Assembly (NCBI GenBank): GCA_028282885.1
Contig: JANQGX010000008.1
Span: 1 to 64,000 of the forward strand
Length of the DNA stretch: 64,000 bases
DNA from: SAR324 cluster bacterium
GTDB taxonomy: Bacteria > SAR324 > XYD2-FULL-50-16
Direction of reading: 5' to 3'
A program made the position numbers and the translations under genes. The notes beneath the pieces were generated by a model, which did no database searches, was not told the origin of the DNA, and was given only the letters and a program-made list of their open reading frames with translations. This document shows, one piece after another, positions 1-8,529 of the stretch; the stretch's first letter is position 1; each line of letters begins with the position of its first letter.

Positions 1-4
1 TTGG

Positions 5-96
5 GTGGTAAGAGACTTCCGGTTTCAGTGGTAAGACAAAACCGGTTTTGCTGGTCAGTGTGTACCGGTTTTGGTGGTAATTACCAGCCGGTATAT
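5..96. repeat. Four tandem 23-bp repeats, probable IS21-family element end
   Basis: Four units recur with an exact 23-bp period. GTGGTAA-like heptamers start at 5, 28, 51 (variant CTGGTCA) and 74, and CCGGTTT-like heptamers start at 19, 42, 65 and 88 (the last variant CCGGTAT). Multiple 20-odd-bp terminal repeats containing GTGGTMA are typical of IS21-family ends, and the sequence reaches a CA dinucleotide at 98-99, as such ends do. No istA/istB transposase lies inside the window, so the element would have to extend to the left. The repeat is certain; the IS21 assignment is inference. Confidence 0.6.
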
Positions 97-99
97 GCA

Positions 100-736
100 T
101 ATTAAACTAAGACTAAGATTGGCAAATGAAATCGGGCTCAAAGCGGGCAGACTTTTATGCATCAAAGCTATTCTGGCTCAGTTCCCCATGAACGTAGTCT
201 ACAGCCAGAGACAAGAGTATGTTTGCCCGGTGTTCCTTATGGAGTGTTCCAGGTTTTTTAAGGAATGGATTCAATCAATATCACTTTGCTCGACTATTGG
301 CTTCTGCGAGTCTCGCATCTCACTTTCGAAAGAAGACTATCTTAATACCCTCAATATGCTGCGAAGAATAACTCTTCGCCATTTAAAGCGAATCTGCCCC
401 GGATCTTCTCCGGACGGTTATCTCCGGTCAAAAAAGTGCCGAATCAGGTCCGTTCGGATTTGAGTAACCGATTGAAAAACCTGGAATTAACTACGATCCT
501 GACGATTTTCAGTCGTAATAGGATTAATACGGTGCCTTTTGTGCATTTTTTTAGGCAGGTATAACTAGAAGTTTGAATTGCAGATTTCATAATTTTATAA
601 AATCAACCAACTACCGGAACAAAAAATCAAGAAATCATTGCCTGGAGTGAGGCTCAACGATCAAAAATGTCGAAGTGTATTACCTGAAGACAGGCAAATA
701 AAATCACATCCGGACAGAATCTGTTAAACTAAAGCA
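100..736. other. Non-coding stretch beside the putative IS end
   Basis: No convincing gene is visible here. A 130-codon open frame begins inside the 23-bp repeats with a TTG, has no ribosome binding site and resembles no family I know, so I treat it as chance or a remnant. The right part holds a candidate promoter (573-601) for the outer-membrane protein gene at 737. Confidence 0.5.
573..601 (+). promoter_or_regulatory. Candidate sigma70-type promoter for the outer-membrane protein pair
   Basis: TTGAAT (573-578) and TATAAA (596-601) are separated by 17 bp. This would start transcription about 130 nt before the first β-barrel gene. It is the best match in the intergenic region; no operator was recognised. 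Confidence 0.4.
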
Positions 737-1519
737 TTGAAACTAAGCTTATCTTGGGTATTAATACTATTTGGCGGGCTGCTTGTATTCCCAACCGATC
801 TTTTAATAGCACAGGATTGGGGAAACACTCATATCTCCTATGTGCGCGAGGTTGGTAATCAATTGTATCTGTCTGATTTTCAGTTGGGAAGTGAAGAGAC
901 AATCAATGACAATGAGGGACACGGCATTTCCTTTGGCCGCTTAATCGACAACCAGGGGCATGCCTTCTTTCAATTGAGCGCGGGGGTAACAAAAACCAAT
1001 TACCAGGGGACAGTTGAAGACGGTGTCGAGTTCAGCTTTGTCCCCACCGAAGGAACCGGATACGGAACCTTGTCGCAAAGTAATAACATTTTCTATGAGG
1101 TGGATCTCCAGTTTACCAATCCTTATATCAGTCTCAATTATACCAATTGGAATTTTACCAGGTATGGATTTGAGTTTTACAATTTTCCCCTACCCTCGAC
1201 ATTCGGAATCGGATTGGTCTTTCAAAAAGCGGAGGGCGAGGTTGATATCACCGGAATTGATAACGTCCTGATTGCAAGTGCTTCGTATGAATCAGGAACA
1301 CAACGTTTTTACTACATGGGGTGGAGTGTCAATTACGAGTTTTTGTTTATCTCGCTCCTGATCAGAAATGTCACCTCACCGATCCTTAATATCGATTATT
1401 GTAATATTGATGCTGTAGGACAAGAAGCCTGCAATCGTATCGAAGCGGCTACAGGAAATAGAAATCAGTCTACACAGCTTTTTTCCGGTGGAGTATTTGA
1501 AGTTGGAATGCTTTTTTAA
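737..1519 (+). CDS. Outer-membrane β-barrel protein, paralogue 1
   Basis: A 260-residue secreted protein of unknown function. It starts with a positive, hydrophobic signal peptide (about residues 1-25, cleavage likely after LLIAQ) and continues with alternating hydrophobic/aromatic strands, ending in Phe as β-barrel proteins often do. The start codon is TTG, accepted because it gives a complete signal peptide; there is no strong Shine-Dalgarno. The next gene is clearly a paralogue: both share VGNQ, a LGSEETI motif, VEDGV, a Cys pair about ten residues apart near the C-terminus and ATGNRN just before the last strand. Function could be porin-like or structural; the sequence does not say. Confidence 0.7.
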   Translation: MKLSLSWVLILFGGLLVFPTDLLIAQDWGNTHISYVREVGNQLYLSDFQLGSEETINDNEGHGISFGRLIDNQGHAFFQLSAGVTKTNYQGTVEDGVEFSFVPTEGTGYGTLSQSNNIFYEVDLQFTNPYISLNYTNWNFTRYGFEFYNFPLPSTFGIGLVFQKAEGEVDITGIDNVLIASASYESGTQRFYYMGWSVNYEFLFISLLIRNVTSPILNIDYCNIDAVGQEACNRIEAATGNRNQSTQLFSGGVFEVGMLF

Positions 1520-1565
1520 TCTGCAAATAAAGGCGGAATCTCGAAGATCAATAACAGGAGGCGCT

Positions 1566-2315
1566 ATGAACTTGGTGAAGACGGGAAGTCTGAAAGTCGG
1601 TTTGGTACTGGTGTTGAGCATATTGATGTCAATAAACCTATTTGCCGAACTTCCCGATTATGAAAAGCGGGTTTACTATTTCTATGAAGTCGGGAACCAG
1701 ATCCCATTATCCGATTTTAACCTGGGCAGTGAGGAGACCATCCGGGACCAGGATGGAAACGGACTGGGATTCAGTTATGTCTTCAAAAAAGGGACAAATC
1801 TCCTGGCGGAGTTTGACCTGGGTTACAGCAGAACAGTTTACAAAGGACAGGTGGAAGATGGGGTTGATGTGGATTTCGAGCCCCAGGAAGGATCCGGAAT
1901 TATTTTTACCTCGGAAAGCACCAATGTTACCTATGACTTCGATCTTGAGTTTCAGAATCCCTACATAGGGATTAATTTCCTTTTTAATTTCGGTCTCAAA
2001 ATCGGGGGAGGCAGGATTATTCAGTCCTCTTCAGGCGATGTTCATCTCTACGCGGAGGATATCCTGATTGCAAAGGCCGAATATGAAACCAAGAATCAGC
2101 TTTATGGTCTGGCCGGTTTTGAATTCAACCTGGATTGGCTTTACGTAGGCGGATATATTCGAGCGTATGAGGCACCTTCTCTTAAAATAACCTATTGTAA
2201 CGAACCGGCCCTGGGGGCGCTTGCCTGCAGCAGAATCAGAGGAGCGACGGGAAACAGAAATCTAAGGTCCAATGCCTTTGGTGAAGGAATTCTCCAACTT
2301 GGAATCCTGTTCTAA
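1566..2315 (+). CDS. Outer-membrane β-barrel protein, paralogue 2
   Basis: A 249-residue paralogue of the preceding gene. The frame opens further upstream at 1488, but the ATG at 1566 follows AACAGGAGG at a good distance and begins a classical signal peptide (about residues 1-27, ending NLFA), so I choose it. The mature part repeats the layout of paralogue 1: LGSEETI near its N-terminus, VEDGVDVDFEP, paired cysteines near the end, ATGNRN and a terminal Phe. The 46-bp gap suggests one transcript with paralogue 1. Its end faces the Sir2 gene, only 12 bp away. Probable outer-membrane barrel of unknown role arising by tandem duplication. Confidence 0.75.
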   Translation: MNLVKTGSLKVGLVLVLSILMSINLFAELPDYEKRVYYFYEVGNQIPLSDFNLGSEETIRDQDGNGLGFSYVFKKGTNLLAEFDLGYSRTVYKGQVEDGVDVDFEPQEGSGIIFTSESTNVTYDFDLEFQNPYIGINFLFNFGLKIGGGRIIQSSSGDVHLYAEDILIAKAEYETKNQLYGLAGFEFNLDWLYVGGYIRAYEAPSLKITYCNEPALGALACSRIRGATGNRNLRSNAFGEGILQLGILF

Positions 2316-2327
2316 TAGGATTTAGTA

Positions 2328-3095
2328 TCAGCTGTTGGATTCAATCAAACGTACCAATTCCGGCAGAGCTGTTCCGGCTTTTTCCCTGATCAGCACATCG
2401 CAGACATCGTCATAAGGTGTTTCCGAGAGATTGATGATTCCCAGAAAGGCGCCATTCTGCTTGGCGTATCCGGGTAAAAGACTGGCTGGCTGAACCAGAA
2501 GTGTTGAGCCGATAACCAACAGAAATCGACAATTAATACAGAGTTCCACAGCTCGATTGATCTCCTCTTCGGGCATAGCCTGTCCAAAAGAGATGGTGTC
2601 CGGTTTCAAATAACCACCACAATGACATTCCGGAGCCGAGTCTCCAGCCACAATTCTATCCTGAACTTCATGAATCGATTCTATTTGTCCGCAACTCATG
2701 CATTTGATGCGGAGGGTGTTGCCATGAAGCTCGATAACACTGTCTTCAGGAACACCCGCTGCCTGATGCAAGCCATCGATATTCTGTGTCACCACCGTTT
2801 TAATCAAGCCCATATCGTATAACCCGGCTACTGCCAGATGCGCCTGATTGGGTTCAGCATTTACCAAATCATCATATAGTTCTGATTTCCGTTTCCAATA
2901 CTCGATTCGGGCATCCCTTGAGCTCATGAACTCATCGAAATAAACCGGTTGGAATTTCTCCCACAGACCACCCTTGCTCCTGTAATCAGGTATACCACTT
3001 TCGGTGGAGATGCCGGCACCGGTAAAGATAATACCTTCTTTCACGTTCTTCAGACTTTTAGCCAGTTTTTCTAAACCAGGGTTTTTGAGTGTCAT
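2328..3095 (-). CDS. Sir2-family NAD-dependent protein deacylase (sirtuin)
   Basis: Removes acyl groups from lysines in cytoplasmic proteins, using NAD+ and releasing O-acyl-ADP-ribose and nicotinamide. The 255-residue protein is full length. It shows the NAD-binding GAGIS (26-30), QNIDGLH (104-110), the catalytic His in ELHG (H124) and four zinc cysteines (C132, C135, C157, C159). The second cysteine pair has CxC spacing rather than CxxC, followed by GGYLKPDTISFG, which replaces the usual RPDVVxFGE. It is monocistronic and convergent with the outer-membrane pair. In a genome rich in acyl-CoA metabolism it may reset enzyme acylation, which is inference. Confidence 0.93.
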   Translation of the reverse strand: MTLKNPGLEKLAKSLKNVKEGIIFTGAGISTESGIPDYRSKGGLWEKFQPVYFDEFMSSRDARIEYWKRKSELYDDLVNAEPNQAHLAVAGLYDMGLIKTVVTQNIDGLHQAAGVPEDSVIELHGNTLRIKCMSCGQIESIHEVQDRIVAGDSAPECHCGGYLKPDTISFGQAMPEEEINRAVELCINCRFLLVIGSTLLVQPASLLPGYAKQNGAFLGIINLSETPYDDVCDVLIREKAGTALPELVRLIESNS

Positions 3096-3340
3096 TGAAA
3101 AGTCTCCAACGTTGTTGGTTTTAAATATGCTAGCAGAGTCGAATTATGTTTCCGGTTGAATGGAGTTTATCAGAAAATACGACTCAAAAAAAGCCAATTG
3201 GCAAATATCCGGGTGCCCGATGATTGTCTGAATAGGATTATCAGTGTAAAGGTAGAGATGACCAAACCTTGGCTCCAATCAGGTAGTTTTGAACCAATTA
3301 CTGAAGCATGTTCGGCTGATTAAACCTGAATCGATTAAAA

Positions 3341-4318
3341 ATGATTTCCATCGCTCTTGCTACCTACAATGGCGCTCAATACCTTGAAGAACAATTAAAC
3401 AGCTATATTGATCAAACCCGGAAGCCAGACGAAATCGTTGTTTGTGACGATTGCTCAACTGACGGGACCCTGTCTGTGCTAAAAAACTTCAGAAAAAAAG
3501 CTCCATTCCCTGTTAAAATCAATCAGAACCTGACGAACAAAGGTACCGTTGCCAGTTTTGCCAATGCCGTTAATGGATGTAGTGGAGACTTTATCTTCTT
3601 TTCCGATCATGATGATGTCTGGTTAGAAAACAAGATCGAGGTCATGATGCGGGCATTTGAAGGGGATCCGAGTGTTGGGCTGGTATTCTGTGATGCAGAG
3701 GTGGTTGATGAAAATCTCAATTCCCTTGACTGTAAGTTCTGGGAGTCTGTCTGGTTTGATAAGTCCAGTCAGGATAAAGTCAGAAACGGTGAGGCTTTTT
3801 CCGTTTTTCTTAATCATATCGTTGTAGCCGGAATGTCCGCCGCTTTTCGTGCTGAGTATCGCCCTCTTGTATTACCCATGCCGGATTTATCGGATGGATA
3901 TGATGGGTGGGTAGCTCTCCTGATTGCTGCGGTTGCAAATATAGCGCTGGTTGATCGATGCCTTGTGCATTACAGGGTTCACGGGGGAAATCAGGTTGGG
4001 GTGCGGACACTGAGTTTTTGGGAACAGCTCAGGATCGGCGTTCAACAACTTCAAAACGATACCTTTCCTAATCTGCTAAATTTCAGAAAAGAGATTTTAA
4101 AAAGGCTTGATGATCCAAAAATCAGAAACACCTACAAAATTAATGAGTCATTGGTCGAGACCGTCAGGGAAAGCATCGGACATCTGGAAACCCGAATGAA
4201 ACTCCACGGGAATAAACTGATGAGACTTGTTCCTGTGATTTCTGAAACCTTTAAGGGGAATTACTTTAAGTATTCTTATGGCATCAAGAGTGTGGCGCAG
4301 GATCTGTTTCTGAAATGA
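3341..4318 (+). CDS. Family 2 glycosyltransferase
   Basis: A 325-residue GT-A fold transferase, probably adding a sugar to a surface glycan from an NDP-sugar at the inner face of the membrane. The N-terminus has the family-2 pattern: SIALATYNGAQYL, then CDDCSTDGT around residues 35-43 and the metal-binding SDHDD at 88-92. The C-terminal 100 residues are charged and helical. It resembles rhamnosyltransferase-type family-2 enzymes in O-antigen clusters, but the donor cannot be read from sequence. It is the only plus-strand transferase at this edge of the cluster, and its last 35 bp overlap the 3' end of the convergent next gene. Confidence 0.85.
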   Translation: MISIALATYNGAQYLEEQLNSYIDQTRKPDEIVVCDDCSTDGTLSVLKNFRKKAPFPVKINQNLTNKGTVASFANAVNGCSGDFIFFSDHDDVWLENKIEVMMRAFEGDPSVGLVFCDAEVVDENLNSLDCKFWESVWFDKSSQDKVRNGEAFSVFLNHIVVAGMSAAFRAEYRPLVLPMPDLSDGYDGWVALLIAAVANIALVDRCLVHYRVHGGNQVGVRTLSFWEQLRIGVQQLQNDTFPNLLNFRKEILKRLDDPKIRNTYKINESLVETVRESIGHLETRMKLHGNKLMRLVPVISETFKGNYFKYSYGIKSVAQDLFLK

Positions 4319-5651
4319 CGCTTTCGTATTCCAACTCCTTGGTTGCCAATAGCTTCATGGCAGATTTGGGCAGATGTTTGATGATTCGTTGAGAAATATG
4401 TGACAACCTGTTTCGCCAAATGCTGAATTCTATCACATTTTCAGCATTCTTCGGGCCGATCCATCCTCCAATTCCGGAAACTTGATATCCCAATTTCCGA
4501 AGTTCCTCGGTGGTCCATTCACATTTTTGTTCCTGAAAGGGGTTTTTGTTGATATTTTTGGTTCCCAGGTTGCCATTAGGGGTTACAATTATCACTTTTT
4601 TTCTAGCCCAGTTCTCCATTTTGGCCATAAGCTTTCTACCTTCACCTTTTGACAGCTTTTCCAGCACTTCCACAGCAACCACGGCATCGACGGATTTGGA
4701 TTTAATGGCAAGTGTTCTTACATCACCTAGAATGCTGATATGATGCGTTCCGATTCGCTTGCTTTCCTCAAGTGAGGGAGAATAGCAGTCGACACCAATC
4801 AGACAGGGAATGTCAAAATCAGAAAGCGGAGAATAATGCCCACACCCAAGGTCAAGAACGGCATGACAATCTTTTAGCTTGTCATTCAGGGTTTTGGTGA
4901 ATATCGGGAACAGTTTTAAATAGAGCGGCCAGAGATGTTTTAAAACCTCTGTTAGAACGAGGTTTTTTCGGTTAATGTCCAGTAGATACGTATAGATTAC
5001 CGGATACTTGTCTCTATGCTTTCTAAAAAGCCTTTTCTGATATGTCAAAAGACCGGGAAACTCCCAGACAAAGCGATTCCCTCTCTTACAGCAGTGAATA
5101 CAGGTCAGGGGTACCACATAAGCCTTATAACCATGGTTTGCCACTGATAAGCAATAATCCGCACCATAGCAATCCCATCCATCAAACCTCTGTTCATCGA
5201 ATTTAATCTCTGAAAACACTTTCCTGGGTATGATGAGCAGGCATTCATCCAGTGTTTGAACCGGCACAGGTTTGTCAACTTGTCCTATACGGTCCCAAAA
5301 GGGTTTATCAAAAACCTCCAGTGAGCTTTTAAGACGTTCCCCTCGATCATTTCCTTGATCGCTGATACCAGCGACACCGGCAACGCCAAGCTGGGGGATG
5401 GAAGGAAGCATTTGCCCAGCCTCTTCCATCCAATATGGATCGGAAAACCACATATCCTGGTGGGCAAAAACAAGAAAGTCTCCTTTTGCCTGTTTGCCTC
5501 CAAAGTTAAGAGCTGCTGCCGCTGACGGGAAACTTGCGTTACGATTGTCAACCAGAATCAGTTCTACCTCAATTGACTGCCTGTTCACACTCTTCAGAAG
5601 AACTCGATTCAATACGTCTTCATTGTTATAAACGCAAACTACCGATAGCAT
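4284..5651 (-). CDS. Two-domain glycosyltransferase–SAM methyltransferase fusion
   Basis: A 455-residue protein with two enzymes in tandem. Residues 1-230 are a family-2-like glycosyltransferase (VDNRN at 35-39, AHQDMWF at 63-69). Residues about 260-410 are a class I SAM methyltransferase with the glycine-rich VLDLGCGHYS at 265-274, an acidic GVDCYSP loop and VVAVEVLEKL. The likely job is to add a sugar and O-methylate it or the chain end, as in length-terminating modification of polysaccharides; that is inference. The start ATG follows the upstream gene's stop by one base, so translation is probably coupled. Its 3' end overlaps the convergent 3341-4318 gene by 35 bp. Confidence 0.8.
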   Translation of the reverse strand: MLSVVCVYNNEDVLNRVLLKSVNRQSIEVELILVDNRNASFPSAAAALNFGGKQAKGDFLVFAHQDMWFSDPYWMEEAGQMLPSIPQLGVAGVAGISDQGNDRGERLKSSLEVFDKPFWDRIGQVDKPVPVQTLDECLLIIPRKVFSEIKFDEQRFDGWDCYGADYCLSVANHGYKAYVVPLTCIHCCKRGNRFVWEFPGLLTYQKRLFRKHRDKYPVIYTYLLDINRKNLVLTEVLKHLWPLYLKLFPIFTKTLNDKLKDCHAVLDLGCGHYSPLSDFDIPCLIGVDCYSPSLEESKRIGTHHISILGDVRTLAIKSKSVDAVVAVEVLEKLSKGEGRKLMAKMENWARKKVIIVTPNGNLGTKNINKNPFQEQKCEWTTEELRKLGYQVSGIGGWIGPKNAENVIEFSIWRNRLSHISQRIIKHLPKSAMKLLATKELEYESVISETDPAPHS

Positions 5652-5652
5652 T

Positions 5653-6507
5653 TTAAAATTGTTGATGTTTTAGTTTCTTTCCTAAACGCAATAGAGAGAA
5701 TTTCTGCAAAGCCAAAAACAAACGGATGATAAATCCCTGGGGAAAAAGACAAAGCAAGCTTTCGCAAAAAATAATCAGAAGTGCGCGCGGATTCAGGTGA
5801 GTAAGATAGTGAAATTTCAACCTGAGGGTATCTTTCAAAGTCTCTTTTGCAAACTTCGATTTGATGCTGTCGGACGTAATTCGATAATCAAACAGGAATT
5901 CATCGATATTGGCAAAAGAACCTAGGGGCATCAATCTCATCCACAGGTAATAGTCTTCAGCCCTGCCAAATCGTTTGGAGTACAAAACACCATTCTGTAG
6001 CAAAGTCTCTTTTTTGATTACAACTGATGGATGGGCGAATGGACTTTTGAGGAGGATGTTTTTTCGAATCAGTTCGTCTTTTGTGTCATAAGCACGCAAA
6101 CCGATTCTCTTTCCATCCTCATCGATGAGGCCGATATAAGTCCCGCATACTACACATTTCGGGTGGTTAGCCATGTGTGTGACCTGTTTCGCCAGTCTAT
6201 AGGGATGTGAGATGTCATCAGCATCCATACGTGCTATATAAGTTCCCCTCGCCTTTTCAATGCCACGATTTAGCGAATCCACCACACCACAGTTTCTATT
6301 GTTGTAAATATAAATAATTCGTGGGTCTTTGGGGATGTATCGTTTAACAATACTTGCAGAGGCATCGCTGGACCCGTCATCAACAATAATGAGCTCAAAA
6401 TCGCTAAATGTCTGATTCAATATGCTTTCGATTGCAGCTTCCACATATTTCTCAGCGTTGAAGCAAGGCATTATGACTGACACCAAGGGAGCTTTGGACC
6501 TTGTCAT
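5653..6507 (-). CDS. Family 2 glycosyltransferase
   Basis: A 284-residue GT-A transferase for glycan assembly. It has the canonical start VSVIMPCFNAEKYVEAAI, VDDGSSD at 43-49 and the metal/NDP-binding DADD at 95-98, followed by FGRAEDYYLWMRL, typical of the acceptor-side ED motif of these enzymes. The C-terminus contains a hydrophobic stretch (about residues 245-270) that could anchor it at the membrane. It is translationally coupled to the downstream fusion gene and separated from the upstream sulfotransferase by 169 bp of AT-rich sequence, which may hold a promoter. Donor and acceptor are unknown. Confidence 0.88.
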   Translation of the reverse strand: MTRSKAPLVSVIMPCFNAEKYVEAAIESILNQTFSDFELIIVDDGSSDASASIVKRYIPKDPRIIYIYNNRNCGVVDSLNRGIEKARGTYIARMDADDISHPYRLAKQVTHMANHPKCVVCGTYIGLIDEDGKRIGLRAYDTKDELIRKNILLKSPFAHPSVVIKKETLLQNGVLYSKRFGRAEDYYLWMRLMPLGSFANIDEFLFDYRITSDSIKSKFAKETLKDTLRLKFHYLTHLNPRALLIIFCESLLCLFPQGFIIRLFLALQKFSLLRLGKKLKHQQF

Positions 6508-6676
6508 ATTGAATTAATTGGATGAGGATATCATACTATTGACACCGTCGCTCAGCATCAATTGTTTTCTCGTCTTGAGCATTGTTAATAAATTAGAATA
6601 TAAGAATTATCGTTTTTTGGTATTTTCGTATTCTAACTAATGAATGTAACACGGTTGAGATAACAATCCGTATCAA

Positions 6677-7648
6677 CTAATTTCTAGTCAGTGTCCTCAC
6701 CGTTTTCATTCGTATTCTTTTTATTATTCCTGCCAGTGATTTTTCCTGGCTTTTCCGATATTCTTTTTTGGTTTCAAAAAGAGCTCTGTTGGTCTCAAAC
6801 ATGGACTTAGCCCAGGGAAAGCTCTTTGATGGATCTTCATATACCCGGATTCGGGTTTCATCCAGGTAAGGTCGTATCTGGTCTGGGTTGTGAGCCGTAA
6901 TCATTTCATACAAAGCAAATGCTGACTCAACCAACTCTAAGATATCTTCAGGTTTTTCAGGATTCTGGTGATGGCGCAGACTTGTATCCAGATCGGAATC
7001 GATTGTTTTTCTCACCTTGTCCGGATTGATCGGCCAGTCTATTTTGAGCTCGGCCGTTAGTTGGTCCACAATACTATTACTGTCGTTAAGTGTCGTCTCG
7101 TATTTAACTACAGTCCTTGGCAATCCTCTGGAATAATACTCCGACTCCAGGGTATAAACCATCCACAGGTATAATGATGTGACAACGCTGAATTGGTCTC
7201 GACTTCCGACTGATTTGGCGACTTCAAGCGGATTACGCATGACAATGACACATTTCGCGGAACCTCCGGACTGTTCCAGAAATCCTAGCCAATAAGGCAG
7301 CAAGCGGCTGATTCTCGGATCCTTTATCAGCATCAAATTGTGGCTTTTGAAATCCTGTTCCAATATTTCCATGGTTTTAGGGAAAAAGGACCGGATATCC
7401 CTTTCCAACCACCATTTGTCCGGATAGGGACGGAAGTCATACCAGGCAGATCCCATGGTATCTAGAATTGCGTCATGGAGATCAATCAAACGAAGGTTTT
7501 CCCAGTAACCTTTCTTATTGAGCTCAGGATCGCTCGCCAGCAAATTACTTCCAGGATCGGCACCCAGAGTTTTCAATAAACGAGTGATGGCGGATGTCCC
7601 GCTCCTGTGCATCCCGAGTACAAATACAATATCACCAATCGTAATCAT
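6677..7648 (-). CDS. Sulfotransferase family protein
   Basis: A 323-residue P-loop sulfotransferase expected to move sulfate from PAPS onto a carbohydrate or lipid hydroxyl. The 5'-phosphosulfate-binding loop GMHRSGTSA lies at residues 12-20, and the 3'-phosphate-binding segment VIVMRNPLEVAKSVGSRD runs from 134 to about 151. No signal peptide is present, so it acts in the cytoplasm. Within this cluster it most likely sulfates the surface glycan or its precursor. No PAPS-synthesis genes are in the window. The C-terminal 50 residues are basic and possibly helical. Family assignment is firm; the acceptor is unknown. Confidence 0.85.
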   Translation of the reverse strand: MITIGDIVFVLGMHRSGTSAITRLLKTLGADPGSNLLASDPELNKKGYWENLRLIDLHDAILDTMGSAWYDFRPYPDKWWLERDIRSFFPKTMEILEQDFKSHNLMLIKDPRISRLLPYWLGFLEQSGGSAKCVIVMRNPLEVAKSVGSRDQFSVVTSLYLWMVYTLESEYYSRGLPRTVVKYETTLNDSNSIVDQLTAELKIDWPINPDKVRKTIDSDLDTSLRHHQNPEKPEDILELVESAFALYEMITAHNPDQIRPYLDETRIRVYEDPSKSFPWAKSMFETNRALFETKKEYRKSQEKSLAGIIKRIRMKTVRTLTRN

Positions 7649-7698
7649 TAAACCTTTTTGGTATTTAGAATTAAAGTGAAATCCAAAATATGGATTGT

Positions 7699-8496
7699 CT
7701 ATGTCTTTTTCAATTTCAGAAAATCCACTGCCCTGTTTAAAATGCTTTTCTCCCGAGTCAGTTCAATAAAACGGGCGTGTCTTTGCAGATCGATCTTTTT
7801 TGCGACGTGAACATAAAAAGCCCGTAGTTTTTCCTTTTCTTCTGCTTTCTTTGAATCAAACATCAGATCGAGCAGTTCACCCTTTGCGACGGACTTGCCT
7901 GGTTTTCTAATCACACCCAGGCCAAAACCATTGGCAAAAGCAAAAGAATCGTATTTATCTGATATTTCTTCCCAAAATTTCCAAACCCCGAAGTTACTGC
8001 TTATACGTGCCACAATATCATGAAGTAAAATGATGCCGCCCGGTTTTACTTTTGGATACCAATTATTAAAATCATCAGTAACCGCTTCATAGGTATGATA
8101 ACCATCGATATGCAGAAGATCTATTGAATCATCGGCAAAAGTTTTCAAAGCTTCGCTGAACAGCATTCTCATCAGGTAGGAAAATCCCCGGTAATGCTGT
8201 TGGTTATGTCGATGTACCATTTGATAGTCACTTTTTGCATAGGCTTCCGTCAGGGTGGCATGATCGTCTCCTTCCCACGTGTCAACCGCATAGCAGGTTG
8301 TGTCAATGTCGTGATCCTTTATGGACTGGCAAAAGGTGAAATAGGAGACCCCTTTATGTGTTCCAAGCTCAACCAGCAATTTGGGACGAATGGCCTCAAT
8401 CAGGTCATATCCGAAAGGAACATGATCAATCCAAGCGCTCATTTTAGACCATTTGGGTTCAAAATGACGTGTGGAAGGTGGAAGGTAGATGCTCAT
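7699..8496 (-). CDS. Class I SAM-dependent methyltransferase (Methyltransf_24-like)
   Basis: A 265-residue Rossmann-fold methyltransferase. Motif I is LVELGTHKGVSY (41-52), followed by the acidic CYAVDTWEGDD, then LLHIDGYHTYEAV and LLHDIV. This pattern is shared by the Methyltransf_24/cephalosporin-hydroxylase-like group found in polysaccharide clusters. It probably O-methylates a sugar. It sits 33 bp downstream of a glycosyltransferase gene and 50 bp upstream of the sulfotransferase, all on the minus strand, so the three probably share a transcript. Substrate unknown. Confidence 0.82.
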   Translation of the reverse strand: MSIYLPPSTRHFEPKWSKMSAWIDHVPFGYDLIEAIRPKLLVELGTHKGVSYFTFCQSIKDHDIDTTCYAVDTWEGDDHATLTEAYAKSDYQMVHRHNQQHYRGFSYLMRMLFSEALKTFADDSIDLLHIDGYHTYEAVTDDFNNWYPKVKPGGIILLHDIVARISSNFGVWKFWEEISDKYDSFAFANGFGLGVIRKPGKSVAKGELLDLMFDSKKAEEKEKLRAFYVHVAKKIDLQRHARFIELTREKSILNRAVDFLKLKKT

Positions 8497-8529
8497 CCTA
8501 GTCTATCTCCGTTATCGATATTGGTTCTT

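Noticed and set aside
71-463. 130-codon open frame with TTG start
   Set aside because: It begins within the 23-bp repeats, has no ribosome site, and its translation shows no family features.
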